From: Pseudobdellovibrionaceae bacterium
GTDB taxonomy: Bacteria; Bdellovibrionota; Bdellovibrionia; Bdellovibrionales; Bdellovibrionaceae
DNA length: 64,000 nucleotides
Direction: 5' to 3'
Assembly (NCBI GenBank): GCA_019637915.1
Contig: JAHBUV010000001.1
Location: 310,001-374,000, forward strand
The translations under genes were made by a program, and so were the position numbers. Positions 41,697 through 49,294 of this stretch are shown piece after piece (the stretch's first letter is position 1; every line of letters begins with the position of its first letter). The notes beneath the pieces are model-generated. The model made no database searches. It saw only the letters and a program-made list of their open reading frames with translations, and had not been told where the DNA came from.

Positions 41697-44144
41697 TTAA
41701 GCGCGGTTGTGGTACTCGTCCTCGGAGAAGTCGTCGACCAGGATCGCGTCGTAACGGATCTGATCGGACTCCTGCAAGAGCTTGAGCTCGTCCGCCGAGA
41801 TGATGTTCTTGGCGCGGGCCTCGTCCATCAGCATCGGGACTTTTTTCTTCGGCAGCACGCCGTCCTTGATCGCCTTGCGGATTTTCTGCTCGGCGGCCTC
41901 GGACTTCAGCGAGATGCGGAAAGCGCGGTCCAGACGGGCCAGCTGCTCCTTTTGCCACTCGTTCTCTTTCGGGATGAAGATGCCGTCGGTCAGACGCTCG
42001 CGCTGCTCGCTGTCCTTCATGATGGCGCGGCTGATGGCGTGGCTCCAGCCGTCGGAGGCTTGCGAACCCAGCGAGTTGATGCGCGACCAGGCACCGAACC
42101 AACCCTTGATCAGCCAACGCAAACCCGGGACTTTCAGGTTGTCGAAGAGGCCATCGAAAGCTTTCTGGATTTCCGCCATGCACATTTTCAGGTTGTAGTG
42201 CACGAAAGCCAGGTCCTCTTCACGACGACCGTCAGCCTCGAAACGGCGCAGGATCGACGTGGCGATGTACATGTGAGCCAGGATGTCGGCGAAGCGGCCC
42301 GTGATCTTCTCTTTCATCTTCAACTGACCGCCGAGGGCGGCCATGGAGATGTCCGAAAGGATGGCGAAGCTCGCGCTGGTCCAGCTCAAACGACGGAAGT
42401 AACGGCGCATCTGCGGATGGCAGGGCGGCGTCGCCGCCAGGTAACCGCGGCTCACGGACAGCAGAATGCTGCGGCAGAAGTTGCGCGTCACGTGACCGAT
42501 GTGGCCCCAGAAGGCCTGGTCGAAGCCTTTGACGTCATTGGCTTCGGCCGTGCTGACTTCCGCGTAGGCATAGGGATGGGCGCGCAGGGCGCCCTGACCG
42601 AAGATCATGAAGGTGCGGGTCATGATGTTCGCGCCTTCCACCGTGATGCCGATGGGCATGGCGACGTAGGTTTCCGCGATCAGGTTGCGATGACCGAGGG
42701 AGATCCCGGCGCCGCCCATCACGTCCATGGCGTCATTGACGACCTTGCGGCCCATTTCCGTCGAGTAGTATTTCTGAATGGCGGTGACGACGGGAGGTTT
42801 GATGCCTTTGTCGAGAGCGCCCAAACAGAAGCGGCGCATGGCCTCCAACGCGTAAGTGGCGGCGCCGATGCGGCCCATGGGCTCTTCAACGCCTTCGAAT
42901 TTGCCGATCGAAACACCGAACTGGCGACGGATGACGGCGTGAGCGCCCACCACCCGCGCCGCCATCTTGGCGCCGCCCGTGGCTTGCGCCGGCAGGGAGA
43001 TCCCGCGGCCCGCGGCCAGACACTCCATGAGCATCTTCCAACCCTTGCCGCAACCTTCAGCGCCGCCGACGACGGCATCCAAAGGAACGACGACGTCTTT
43101 TCCTTGCGTGGGGCAATTGTAGAATGGGATGCCCAGAGGATCATGGCGACGGCCCAGCACGACGCCGGGGGTTTTCGCCGGGATCAGGGCGCAGGTGATG
43201 CCGAGGTCTTCGCCGCGGCCGAGCAGGTTTTCCGGATCGCGCAGGCGGAAAGCGAGACCGATGACGGTCGAGATCGCCGCCAGGGTGATCCAGCGTTTGT
43301 TCCAGTTCAGGCGGATGTGGATCTTGCCGTCCGGGCCCTTGAACAGCACGCCCGTCGACGTGATGGAACCAGCGTCGGAACCGGCGGTGGGCTCGGTCAG
43401 GCCGAAGCAGGGCACTTCCTCACCGCGAGCCAGACGCGGCAGGTAGTATTTCTTCTGCTCTTCCGTGCCGTAGTGCACGAGCAATTCAGCGGGGCCGAGG
43501 GAGTTCGGCACCATCACGGAGATGGAGGCCGGCAAACTGCGCGATGACAGCTTCGAGACCACTTCGGAGTGGGCCAGGGCGGAGAAACCAAGACCGCCGT
43601 ACTCTTTCGGGATGATCATGCCGAGGAAACCCTTGGCTTTGATGAAGTCCCACACTTCCTTCGGGATTTCGCGGTTGCGCCAGATCTCCCAGGGCTGCAC
43701 GAGCCGGCAGAGCTCCTCCACCGGGCCGTTCATGAAGGCTTTTTCCTCCGACGTCAGCTGCGGGTAAGGCTCCTGCAGCACCGATTTGAAATCCGGGCGG
43801 CCGGAGAAGAGATCCTTCTCGATCCACACAACGCCGGCCTCAAGGGCGGTGCGCTCGGTTTCGGAGATCTTCGGCAGGAATTCGAGTTTTTTGATCAAGG
43901 ACAGAAGCGGCGCCGTGATCAGCGCGCGGCGGATCGGCGTGATGATAAAGAGGGCGAAGATCACGGCGACCGCGATCAGCAGGCCCATCGGGGCGCCGAA
44001 ACCGCAGAGCAAGCCCAGAACGATGATGGCCCAAACGAACAACGGGCTGCCGAAGAACCCCGCGAACAGCAACAGCAAAATCGCGAGGGGAACGGACCAG
44101 ATCAGATTCTCTCCACACAACAATCCATGATACGGAAGATCCAC
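41697..44144 (-). CDS. fadE: Acyl-CoA dehydrogenase FadE
   Basis: FAD enzyme for the first step of fatty-acid beta-oxidation, at the inner membrane. 815 residues, matching FadE (814 in E. coli) and twice the size of ordinary acyl-CoA dehydrogenases. Features: two N-terminal hydrophobic helices (LIWSVPLAILLLLFAGFFG; LLIAVAVIFALFII), FLGMIIPKEYGGLGFSALAH near residue 145, CFGLTEPTAGSDAGS near 230, and a C-terminal FadE-specific domain. GTG 44144 is preferred because AAAGGAG stands seven bases before it; the open frame to 44183 has no ribosome site. Convergent with the flavoprotein. Confidence 0.93.
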   Translation of the reverse strand: MDLPYHGLLCGENLIWSVPLAILLLLFAGFFGSPLFVWAIIVLGLLCGFGAPMGLLIAVAVIFALFIITPIRRALITAPLLSLIKKLEFLPKISETERTALEAGVVWIEKDLFSGRPDFKSVLQEPYPQLTSEEKAFMNGPVEELCRLVQPWEIWRNREIPKEVWDFIKAKGFLGMIIPKEYGGLGFSALAHSEVVSKLSSRSLPASISVMVPNSLGPAELLVHYGTEEQKKYYLPRLARGEEVPCFGLTEPTAGSDAGSITSTGVLFKGPDGKIHIRLNWNKRWITLAAISTVIGLAFRLRDPENLLGRGEDLGITCALIPAKTPGVVLGRRHDPLGIPFYNCPTQGKDVVVPLDAVVGGAEGCGKGWKMLMECLAAGRGISLPAQATGGAKMAARVVGAHAVIRRQFGVSIGKFEGVEEPMGRIGAATYALEAMRRFCLGALDKGIKPPVVTAIQKYYSTEMGRKVVNDAMDVMGGAGISLGHRNLIAETYVAMPIGITVEGANIMTRTFMIFGQGALRAHPYAYAEVSTAEANDVKGFDQAFWGHIGHVTRNFCRSILLSVSRGYLAATPPCHPQMRRYFRRLSWTSASFAILSDISMAALGGQLKMKEKITGRFADILAHMYIATSILRRFEADGRREEDLAFVHYNLKMCMAEIQKAFDGLFDNLKVPGLRWLIKGWFGAWSRINSLGSQASDGWSHAISRAIMKDSEQRERLTDGIFIPKENEWQKEQLARLDRAFRISLKSEAAEQKIRKAIKDGVLPKKKVPMLMDEARAKNIISADELKLLQESDQIRYDAILVDDFSEDEYHNRA

Positions 44145-44258
44145 GATGCAACTCCTTTGATGATTCCCTTCAAATGACACCACCTGGGAAACGCGAGGGC
44201 AAGCAGGATCAAAAAAGGTCGAGATGCTCGGGCAAAAAACATGAGGAAACCAAAAAAC

Positions 44259-44283
44259 AAAAGGCCTCCGAGGAGGCCTTTGT
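44259..44283 (-). terminator. Intrinsic terminator after small lipoprotein gene
   Basis: AAAGGCCTCC and GGAGGCCTTT form a 10-bp stem around GA(G); on the minus strand a run of TTTTGTTTTTT follows. Confidence 0.8.
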
Positions 44284-44314
44284 CATGGAACGATGATGCG
44301 TCCGTCGACGGGTC

Positions 44315-44506
44315 TTAGTGACCGGCGGCGGGAGCGTCAGCCGGAGGAGCCGTCGGCTCGGCCGGAACCGCGCCATCAACCGGGGGCGTGGCCATTTGTT
44401 CCTGGGTGGCTTCCGGAGCCGGCGGAGCTTCCGGGGCTTGTTTCGAGCAGGTGAAACCCGTGGCAAACGACAAGGCGATCAGCGTGACGGCAAGAGTCTT
44501 CTTCAT
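44315..44506 (-). CDS. Small Ala/Pro-rich lipoprotein
   Basis: A 63-residue protein: signal MKKTLAVTLIALSFATGFTC with a non-canonical lipobox (GFTC) and a mature part made almost entirely of Ala, Pro, Glu and Thr (KQAPEAPPAPEATQEQM). It would be an extended, disordered tether in the periplasm. AAGGAACAACC precedes the ATG. A terminator follows. No family is recognised; similar short sequences are common in this kind of genome. Confidence 0.72.
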   Translation of the reverse strand: MKKTLAVTLIALSFATGFTCSKQAPEAPPAPEATQEQMATPPVDGAVPAEPTAPPADAPAAGH

Positions 44507-44620
44507 GGTTGTTCCTTCCTCAACGGCCGAACTCTCGACCGTTTTGATTGCATATGACTGAAGTCGAGGCTAACGGAGCCCCGCCGGGGAGACAAGCACT
44601 TTTCTTGAGAACTCAAGATG

Positions 44621-45436
44621 TTAGCGCTGACATTTTGGGCAGTAGTAGGAACTGCGGCCGGCCTGCATCAGACGACGGACCTGTTGCCCGCAGACCACAC
44701 AAGGTTCCCCCGCCCGGTCGTACACGCGGAAGTTCGCCTGGAAAAGCCCTTCCTCCCCGCTCGCCTGAACGTAGTCGCTGATCGATGAGCCGCCGGCGCG
44801 AATCGACTCGAGCAGGACTTCTCGAATGGTTTGCACCAAGCGCTCCACCTCCGGTCGGGTCAGGCGATGGGCGCGGCGCTGGGGACGGACCCCGGCGCGG
44901 AACAAGGCCTCGCTCGCGTAAATGTTGCCGACACCGACAACGGTCGCGGCATTCATTAAAAAATTTTTAACCGGCACCGTGCGTGAGCGGCTGAGCTCCC
45001 AGAGAAGATCGGCGTGAAAGCCTTCTTCCAGAGGCTCGGGGCCGAGGTTCCTCAAACGCGCGTGTTTGTCATAAGGCCGCTCGACGAAATCGAGGATTCC
45101 GAAACGGCGCGGATCCCGGTAGACCAGGCTCAGGCCGTTCGTGAATTTCATCACGAAGTGGTCGTGGCCGCGCTCATCCCCGGGCACGGCGGCCCGCCAG
45201 CTTCCGGTCATGCCCAGATGGGACAGCAAGGCCCCTTCGTCGGTTTCGAAAAGCAGATACTTCGAACGACGAAGCACGGAACGAATCGCCTGCCCTTCCA
45301 AACGACGGATTTTTTTGATCGGGATCGGATCGCGCAGGTCTTTGCGGCGGAATTCGAAGCCCGCGATCACCGGCTGATCTTGGAGGAGAACAGAGAGTCC
45401 ACGACGGACGGTTTCAACTTCTGGGAGTTCGGGCAT
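44621..45436 (-). CDS. mutM: Formamidopyrimidine-DNA glycosylase
   Basis: Removes 8-oxoguanine and formamidopyrimidines from DNA and cuts the abasic site. MPELPEVETVRRGLSVLL gives the catalytic Pro2 and Glu3. Lys is in SHLGMTGSWR, a helix-two-turn-helix segment is NAATVVGVGNIYASEALFRA, and the C-terminal zinc finger is CVVCGQQVRRL...YYCPKCQR. The ATG at 45436 is used because Pro must become residue 1 after Met removal; an upstream ATG at 45445 would block this. Confidence 0.96.
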   Translation of the reverse strand: MPELPEVETVRRGLSVLLQDQPVIAGFEFRRKDLRDPIPIKKIRRLEGQAIRSVLRRSKYLLFETDEGALLSHLGMTGSWRAAVPGDERGHDHFVMKFTNGLSLVYRDPRRFGILDFVERPYDKHARLRNLGPEPLEEGFHADLLWELSRSRTVPVKNFLMNAATVVGVGNIYASEALFRAGVRPQRRAHRLTRPEVERLVQTIREVLLESIRAGGSSISDYVQASGEEGLFQANFRVYDRAGEPCVVCGQQVRRLMQAGRSSYYCPKCQR

Positions 45437-45586
45437 AGGGTTCATTAAGTAGCGGGAATTTTTGAAGTTTGCAATGCACGAAAGCGCACAAAAAGCCCTA
45501 TCACCCGCTTGTCACCCTATTCAGGTGGTTTTGCCTGCTTTTGGGACGCCAAAACTTTTATAAAAGCCAATAAAAAGCTCGACTTG

Positions 45587-45632
45587 ATATTTACCTAAAT
45601 TAGGACGATATTATCCCAAAGTAGGTAAATAT
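45587..45632. promoter_or_regulatory. Inverted-repeat operator upstream of the winged-helix gene
   Basis: ATATTTACCTA (45587-45597) and TAGGTAAATAT (45622-45632) are perfect 11-bp inverted arms, 35 bp apart. The right arm includes the first bases of the start codon at 45631, and CCTAA-A-TTAGG (45594-45604) forms a further palindrome. Autoregulation by the encoded winged-helix protein is inferred. Confidence 0.75.
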
Positions 45633-45960
45633 GATTTCTGAGCTTTTTGGCAGTCAAACCACAGAAAAATGTCTCATTTATCTTTCAGCCCTTGGCGAAG
45701 GATACCCATTGGAAATCGCCAAAACTTTTCAGATCAGTAATTCGCAAGTGAATCGAACCCTCAACAAACTTGAACAAGCCGATATCTTGATCGGTCGCGA
45801 GATGGGCCGCACCCGAGTCTATTCACTTAATCAAAAATGGTTCTTATCAAAAGAACTCAAAGCCATGCTCGACAAAGTGATTTTGAATATGCCCTTAGAG
45901 GAACAAGAGAAGTATTTTATGAAGCGAAAACGTCCTCGTAAGAAAAATAAGGTGACCTGA
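45631..45960 (+). CDS. Winged-helix regulator/antitoxin-like protein
   Basis: A 109-residue DNA-binding protein: SELFGSQTTEKCLIYLSALG, helix-turn-helix PLEIAKTFQISNSQVNRTLN, and wing ADILIGREMGRTRVYSLN, then a basic tail (MKRKRPRKKNKV). The fold is that of MarR/ArsR-like regulators. It stands one base before a nucleotidyltransferase gene and behind an inverted-repeat operator, an arrangement like the AbiEi-AbiEii toxin-antitoxin system, although the proteins are not obviously homologous. G+C is well below the neighbours, suggesting acquisition. Confidence 0.78.
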   Translation: MISELFGSQTTEKCLIYLSALGEGYPLEIAKTFQISNSQVNRTLNKLEQADILIGREMGRTRVYSLNQKWFLSKELKAMLDKVILNMPLEEQEKYFMKRKRPRKKNKVT

Positions 45961-45961
45961 A

Positions 45962-46531
45962 TTGAAGATCACCAAAATGATGAGCCGAAAACAATTCGCC
46001 GCCGTAGCGGTCAGACAGCTTGAAAAACACGGCATTTCTTGCGTGTTGGTCGGCGGCGCTTGCGTTTCGATTTACACCAATGAGAGACACGCATCGAAAG
46101 ATTTGGACTTCATTTCCCCTTACTCACACGAACAAATTGCAAAAGCTTTATCTGAAATCGGATTTGAAAAACAAGGTCGCTACTTCAAACACCCATCGTC
46201 GAAATTATATCTTGAATTCCCCAATGGCCCCATCGGTATTGGAAACAAAGTCCCCGTGAAGCCTGAACATCATCTGAAAGTTGGGAACACCATTATTCAA
46301 ATGCTCTCCCCGACCCAGTGCGTGATGGATCGATTGGCGGCATGGTTTCATTGGAATGACCGACGAAGCTTGATTCACGCGCTTTGGGTTTGCGAACGAC
46401 ATCCCATCAATATGGCCAAGATCAAACGTTGGGCGATCAACGAAAATAATCCCGAAAAATTTGCACAGTTTCTGGATGAGCTGAAGAAATTGAAGCAGTC
46501 TAAAAAAGAGATTCCTGCAGCTACAGATTAA
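45962..46531 (+). CDS. Nucleotidyltransferase-fold protein (toxin-like)
   Basis: A 189-residue protein with the nucleotidyltransferase core: GISCVLVGGACVSIYTNER near residue 28 (GG motif) and ASKDLDFISPY near 48 (DxD), with a third acidic residue in KLYLEF. Then a helical end (MLSPTQCVMDRLAAWFHW, RRSLIHALWVCERHPINMAK). It resembles the DUF6036 / AbiEii-like families, where such enzymes can be toxins that modify tRNA. The start is TTG at 45962 with AAGGTGA upstream. It pairs with the winged-helix gene; low G+C. Toxicity is an inference. Confidence 0.75.
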   Translation: MKITKMMSRKQFAAVAVRQLEKHGISCVLVGGACVSIYTNERHASKDLDFISPYSHEQIAKALSEIGFEKQGRYFKHPSSKLYLEFPNGPIGIGNKVPVKPEHHLKVGNTIIQMLSPTQCVMDRLAAWFHWNDRRSLIHALWVCERHPINMAKIKRWAINENNPEKFAQFLDELKKLKQSKKEIPAATD

Positions 46532-46537
46532 AATATC

Positions 46538-46912
46538 ATGATCAAAAAAACACGCGACCTCCTCTTCATCGCCGCCGGCTTCCTCTTCCTGGTGATCGGC
46601 ATTATCGGGATCGCCCTGCCGGTTTTGCCCACCACGCCCTTTCTTTTGGTCGCCGCCTATTGCTTCAGCCGCGGATCGCGGCGCTTCCATGATTGGCTCA
46701 TCCACCACCCCCGCCTGGGACCGCCCATCGTCGACTGGCAACGGCACCGGGTCATCCGCCGCCGGGCCAAAGTGATCGCCAGTTTGATGATGGCGGCCAC
46801 GGCGGTGTTTTTGCTTTCGCGCCCGAACATCCCGCCCTTCGGGAAGGGGGCCGCTTTCTCGACGATGCTCGCGGCCTTGGTTTTTATCTGGTCAAGAAAA
46901 GAACAACCTTAA
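46538..46912 (+). CDS. YbaN/DUF454 inner-membrane protein
   Basis: A 124-residue membrane protein with three hydrophobic segments and the DUF454 signature IGIIGIALPVLPTTPFLLVA, followed by AAYCFSRGSRRFHDWLIHHP. The family (YbaN in E. coli) has no proven function. It starts six bases after the nucleotidyltransferase gene, but its high G+C shows that it belongs to the core genome. Confidence 0.88.
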   Translation: MIKKTRDLLFIAAGFLFLVIGIIGIALPVLPTTPFLLVAAYCFSRGSRRFHDWLIHHPRLGPPIVDWQRHRVIRRRAKVIASLMMAATAVFLLSRPNIPPFGKGAAFSTMLAALVFIWSRKEQP

Positions 46913-46984
46913 GAGCCTTCCACCACCCGCTCCTTGCCGCGCCCCCGATCCCCCGCTATCCTGCTGAATCAGGGGGAGTTCATC

Positions 46985-47683
46985 ATGGTGACGCTGCACA
47001 CTTACGGCCCGCTCTTTGACCTGGTCGACGCCAGTCCTTTTGTGATCAAAGCCCACTTGCTGTTGCGGATGGCGAAGGTGGAATACAAGCCGACCCGCCA
47101 AGGCCTCAACAAAGCCCCCAAGGGGAAGCTCCCCTACATCAACGACAACGGCACCCTCGTCGCCGACTCGAGCTTCATCCGCTGGCACCTCGAAAAGACC
47201 CGCGGCCTGGATTTCGACGCCCACCTCTCGGCCAGCGACAAAGCGGTGGCCTGGGCCTTCCAGAAAATGACGGAAGAGCACCTGTACTGGGGCATCGTCG
47301 ATGCGCGCTGGCTGGTGCCGGAGAATTTCCGCAAAGGGCCGGCGACGCTTTTCAAAGGGCTGCCGTTTTTCCTGCGCCCTTTCATCGAGAGGATGGTCGC
47401 GAAGTCCCTGCGCAAAAGCATCCAAGGCCACGGCATGGGCCGTCACGCGCGCGCCGACATCGAGGCCCTCGCCAAGCGGGACCTGCAAGCCCTTTCGGAC
47501 TTCCTCGGGAACAAACCTTATTTCATGGGCGAAAAAATCAGCGGCGTCGACGCCACGGTTTTCGCTTTTGTCTTGAGCGCCCAGTGCGCGGAGTTCACGA
47601 CCCCCATCGGGGATTTCGCCCGCGGGCTGCCGAACCTCGTGGCCTACGTCGAGCGCATCAGGAAAGAGTACTTCCCGGCCTGA
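46985..47683 (+). CDS. Glutathione S-transferase-like protein (metaxin/FAX subgroup)
   Basis: A 232-residue protein with an N-terminal thioredoxin-like domain (VTLHTYGPLFDLVDASPFVI, PKGKLPYINDNGTLVADSSF) and a C-terminal helical domain (ARADIEALAKRDLQALSDFL, NKPYFMGEKISGVDATVFAF). The lack of the usual Ser/Tyr/Cys active residue at the start and the FMGxxxSxVDA motif point to the failed-axon-connection/metaxin-type GSTs. The substrate is unknown. The ATG at 46985 follows GGGGGAG. Confidence 0.85.
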   Translation: MVTLHTYGPLFDLVDASPFVIKAHLLLRMAKVEYKPTRQGLNKAPKGKLPYINDNGTLVADSSFIRWHLEKTRGLDFDAHLSASDKAVAWAFQKMTEEHLYWGIVDARWLVPENFRKGPATLFKGLPFFLRPFIERMVAKSLRKSIQGHGMGRHARADIEALAKRDLQALSDFLGNKPYFMGEKISGVDATVFAFVLSAQCAEFTTPIGDFARGLPNLVAYVERIRKEYFPA

Positions 47684-47840
47684 AACGGAACCGCCGCTCT
47701 TCAAAGTGACAGCTGTTGAACAGTTTTCCAGCGCGTCCCGTTTTGAGACGCGTTCCGAGGAAAATCGAGGACTTCTCGACTCCACCTTTCAAGCACTTAG
47801 AACGACGGGTCCTGGCGGGGTTTCTGCATTTGAGCCTGGC

Positions 47841-49283
47841 ATGCGCAAATGCATCATTTCATTTCTTTTATCCGCCGCCTTTTTTTCAACCTTGGCCCAG
47901 GCCGAAACGGCGAACCGCGATTACTTCGCCCGGCTGAAGTACGACCTGCCGTCGGCGCTCAGCCTCCTGCAGACGGCTTCCGGCAAGCTCCTGTCCTCCA
48001 CCCCGGAGGCGGAAGCCCTTCTGGAAGACATGGGTTACTGGAAAGTGACCCGTGAAAAAGGCCCCTTTCAACTGACGCCCGCGCTGGAGCGCCAGCTGCG
48101 CGCCCACTACGAGTACCTGGATCACGCCTTCAACTACGAAGCCGGCGACACGGTTTGGGTGAAAGCCGAAGGCAAGGCCGACGCCGTCTACGGCATCGCC
48201 CAGGTCAACCACCGCGCCCTCATCCGCGATCACGTCCGCAAAAACGGCGCGGACTACTATCTGGTCGACGTGCTGGTGGACGGCCCCGATCAGATGGCGA
48301 AACGCATGGGGCAATTCTACGACGGCCGCCAGGGCGAGATCCTCTATTACAAGGACGATTACAAGCTGACCGTCGATCGCCGCGTCTATTCGCGCCACGA
48401 ACTCGACACGTTGAACTCCCCGGCGAGCTCCCTGGAAAAAGACCAGGTCGGCGAACTCATCGACTGGAAGAACGACAAGATCTGGCTCGACAAGCTCGAG
48501 TCCTTCAAAGACAAAATGAGCGAGAGCGGCTTCCAGATCGACTGGACGCAATCGCCGGATAGAATTTATGAACAACAAACCCGGCTGCTGCTCGAGATCT
48601 TCAAGCACTTCAAGATGAACCGCAACGCCCCCTCGCAATCCGGACGCGGCATGGGCCTGCGCGCCTGCGGCGGCGGCGTTTGTTTCGACCAGGCCCTGGT
48701 CCTCACCTACGCCATCAAAGGCGTCGGCCAGACCCTGGGCCTGAAAGCCCTGAACCTGAACGGCACGACGGTCAATCCCATGGGCGGCCACGGCTTCGTG
48801 CGAGTCGACATCAAAACCAAATGGCGCGACATCACCTTCGAGCAGGTCATTCCCTACGAAGACTGGGTGAACAACAAAAAAGCCGTCACCCAGGCCCTCG
48901 ACAAGGCGTTCACCGTCGACGACCCCATGTCGGTGCTCGGGAAGTTCGCCACGCACATGAAATACCAGGGCTACAAAGTGCGCACCAAAACCATGTCCCT
49001 CATCTCCGATCCGGGATGGGCCGACTACGGCGTGACGCCGGACCAGTTCGCGCGCATGCCGGTGACGATCGCCCTCAACCCGATCCCGGTGGACTCCAAC
49101 CGCGCCGTCAACGGTCTGGCCGCTCAAAAAAGCCTGGCGGAAGTCGTGCGCTCCACGGGTGGCCAAGGTCCCTTGGTGGCCCACAACAGGCACGACATGA
49201 AAATCCCCACCGCCCAGGAGCGCTCGGAATTGCTCCAGGAGTTCGACCTCCGCGCCCGTCAATGTTCGAAAGTCTGGATGTAA
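47841..49283 (+). CDS. Exported transglutaminase-like (papain-fold) protein
   Basis: A 480-residue exported protein with signal peptide IISFLLSAAFFSTLAQA. The N-terminal 270 residues are an unknown helical domain with acidic and aromatic segments (YEAGDTVWVKAEGKADAVYG, DGRQGEILYYKDDYKL). Then comes a transglutaminase-like core: GGGVCFDQALVLTYAIKGVG with Cys near residue 281, MGGHGFVRVDI with His near 317, followed by Asp in KWRDITFE. Such enzymes cleave or cross-link proteins. 11 bases separate it from the next gene, an exported SelO-like protein, so the two are co-transcribed and probably cooperate. The long N-terminal domain is not recognised. Confidence 0.75.
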   Translation: MRKCIISFLLSAAFFSTLAQAETANRDYFARLKYDLPSALSLLQTASGKLLSSTPEAEALLEDMGYWKVTREKGPFQLTPALERQLRAHYEYLDHAFNYEAGDTVWVKAEGKADAVYGIAQVNHRALIRDHVRKNGADYYLVDVLVDGPDQMAKRMGQFYDGRQGEILYYKDDYKLTVDRRVYSRHELDTLNSPASSLEKDQVGELIDWKNDKIWLDKLESFKDKMSESGFQIDWTQSPDRIYEQQTRLLLEIFKHFKMNRNAPSQSGRGMGLRACGGGVCFDQALVLTYAIKGVGQTLGLKALNLNGTTVNPMGGHGFVRVDIKTKWRDITFEQVIPYEDWVNNKKAVTQALDKAFTVDDPMSVLGKFATHMKYQGYKVRTKTMSLISDPGWADYGVTPDQFARMPVTIALNPIPVDSNRAVNGLAAQKSLAEVVRSTGGQGPLVAHNRHDMKIPTAQERSELLQEFDLRARQCSKVWM

Positions 49284-49294
49284 GGAGAAGGACC

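Noticed and set aside
48680-49294. In-frame upstream extension of the SelO-like gene
   Set aside because: It is the third frame of the transglutaminase-like gene; the signal peptide and ribosome site at 49295 mark the real start.
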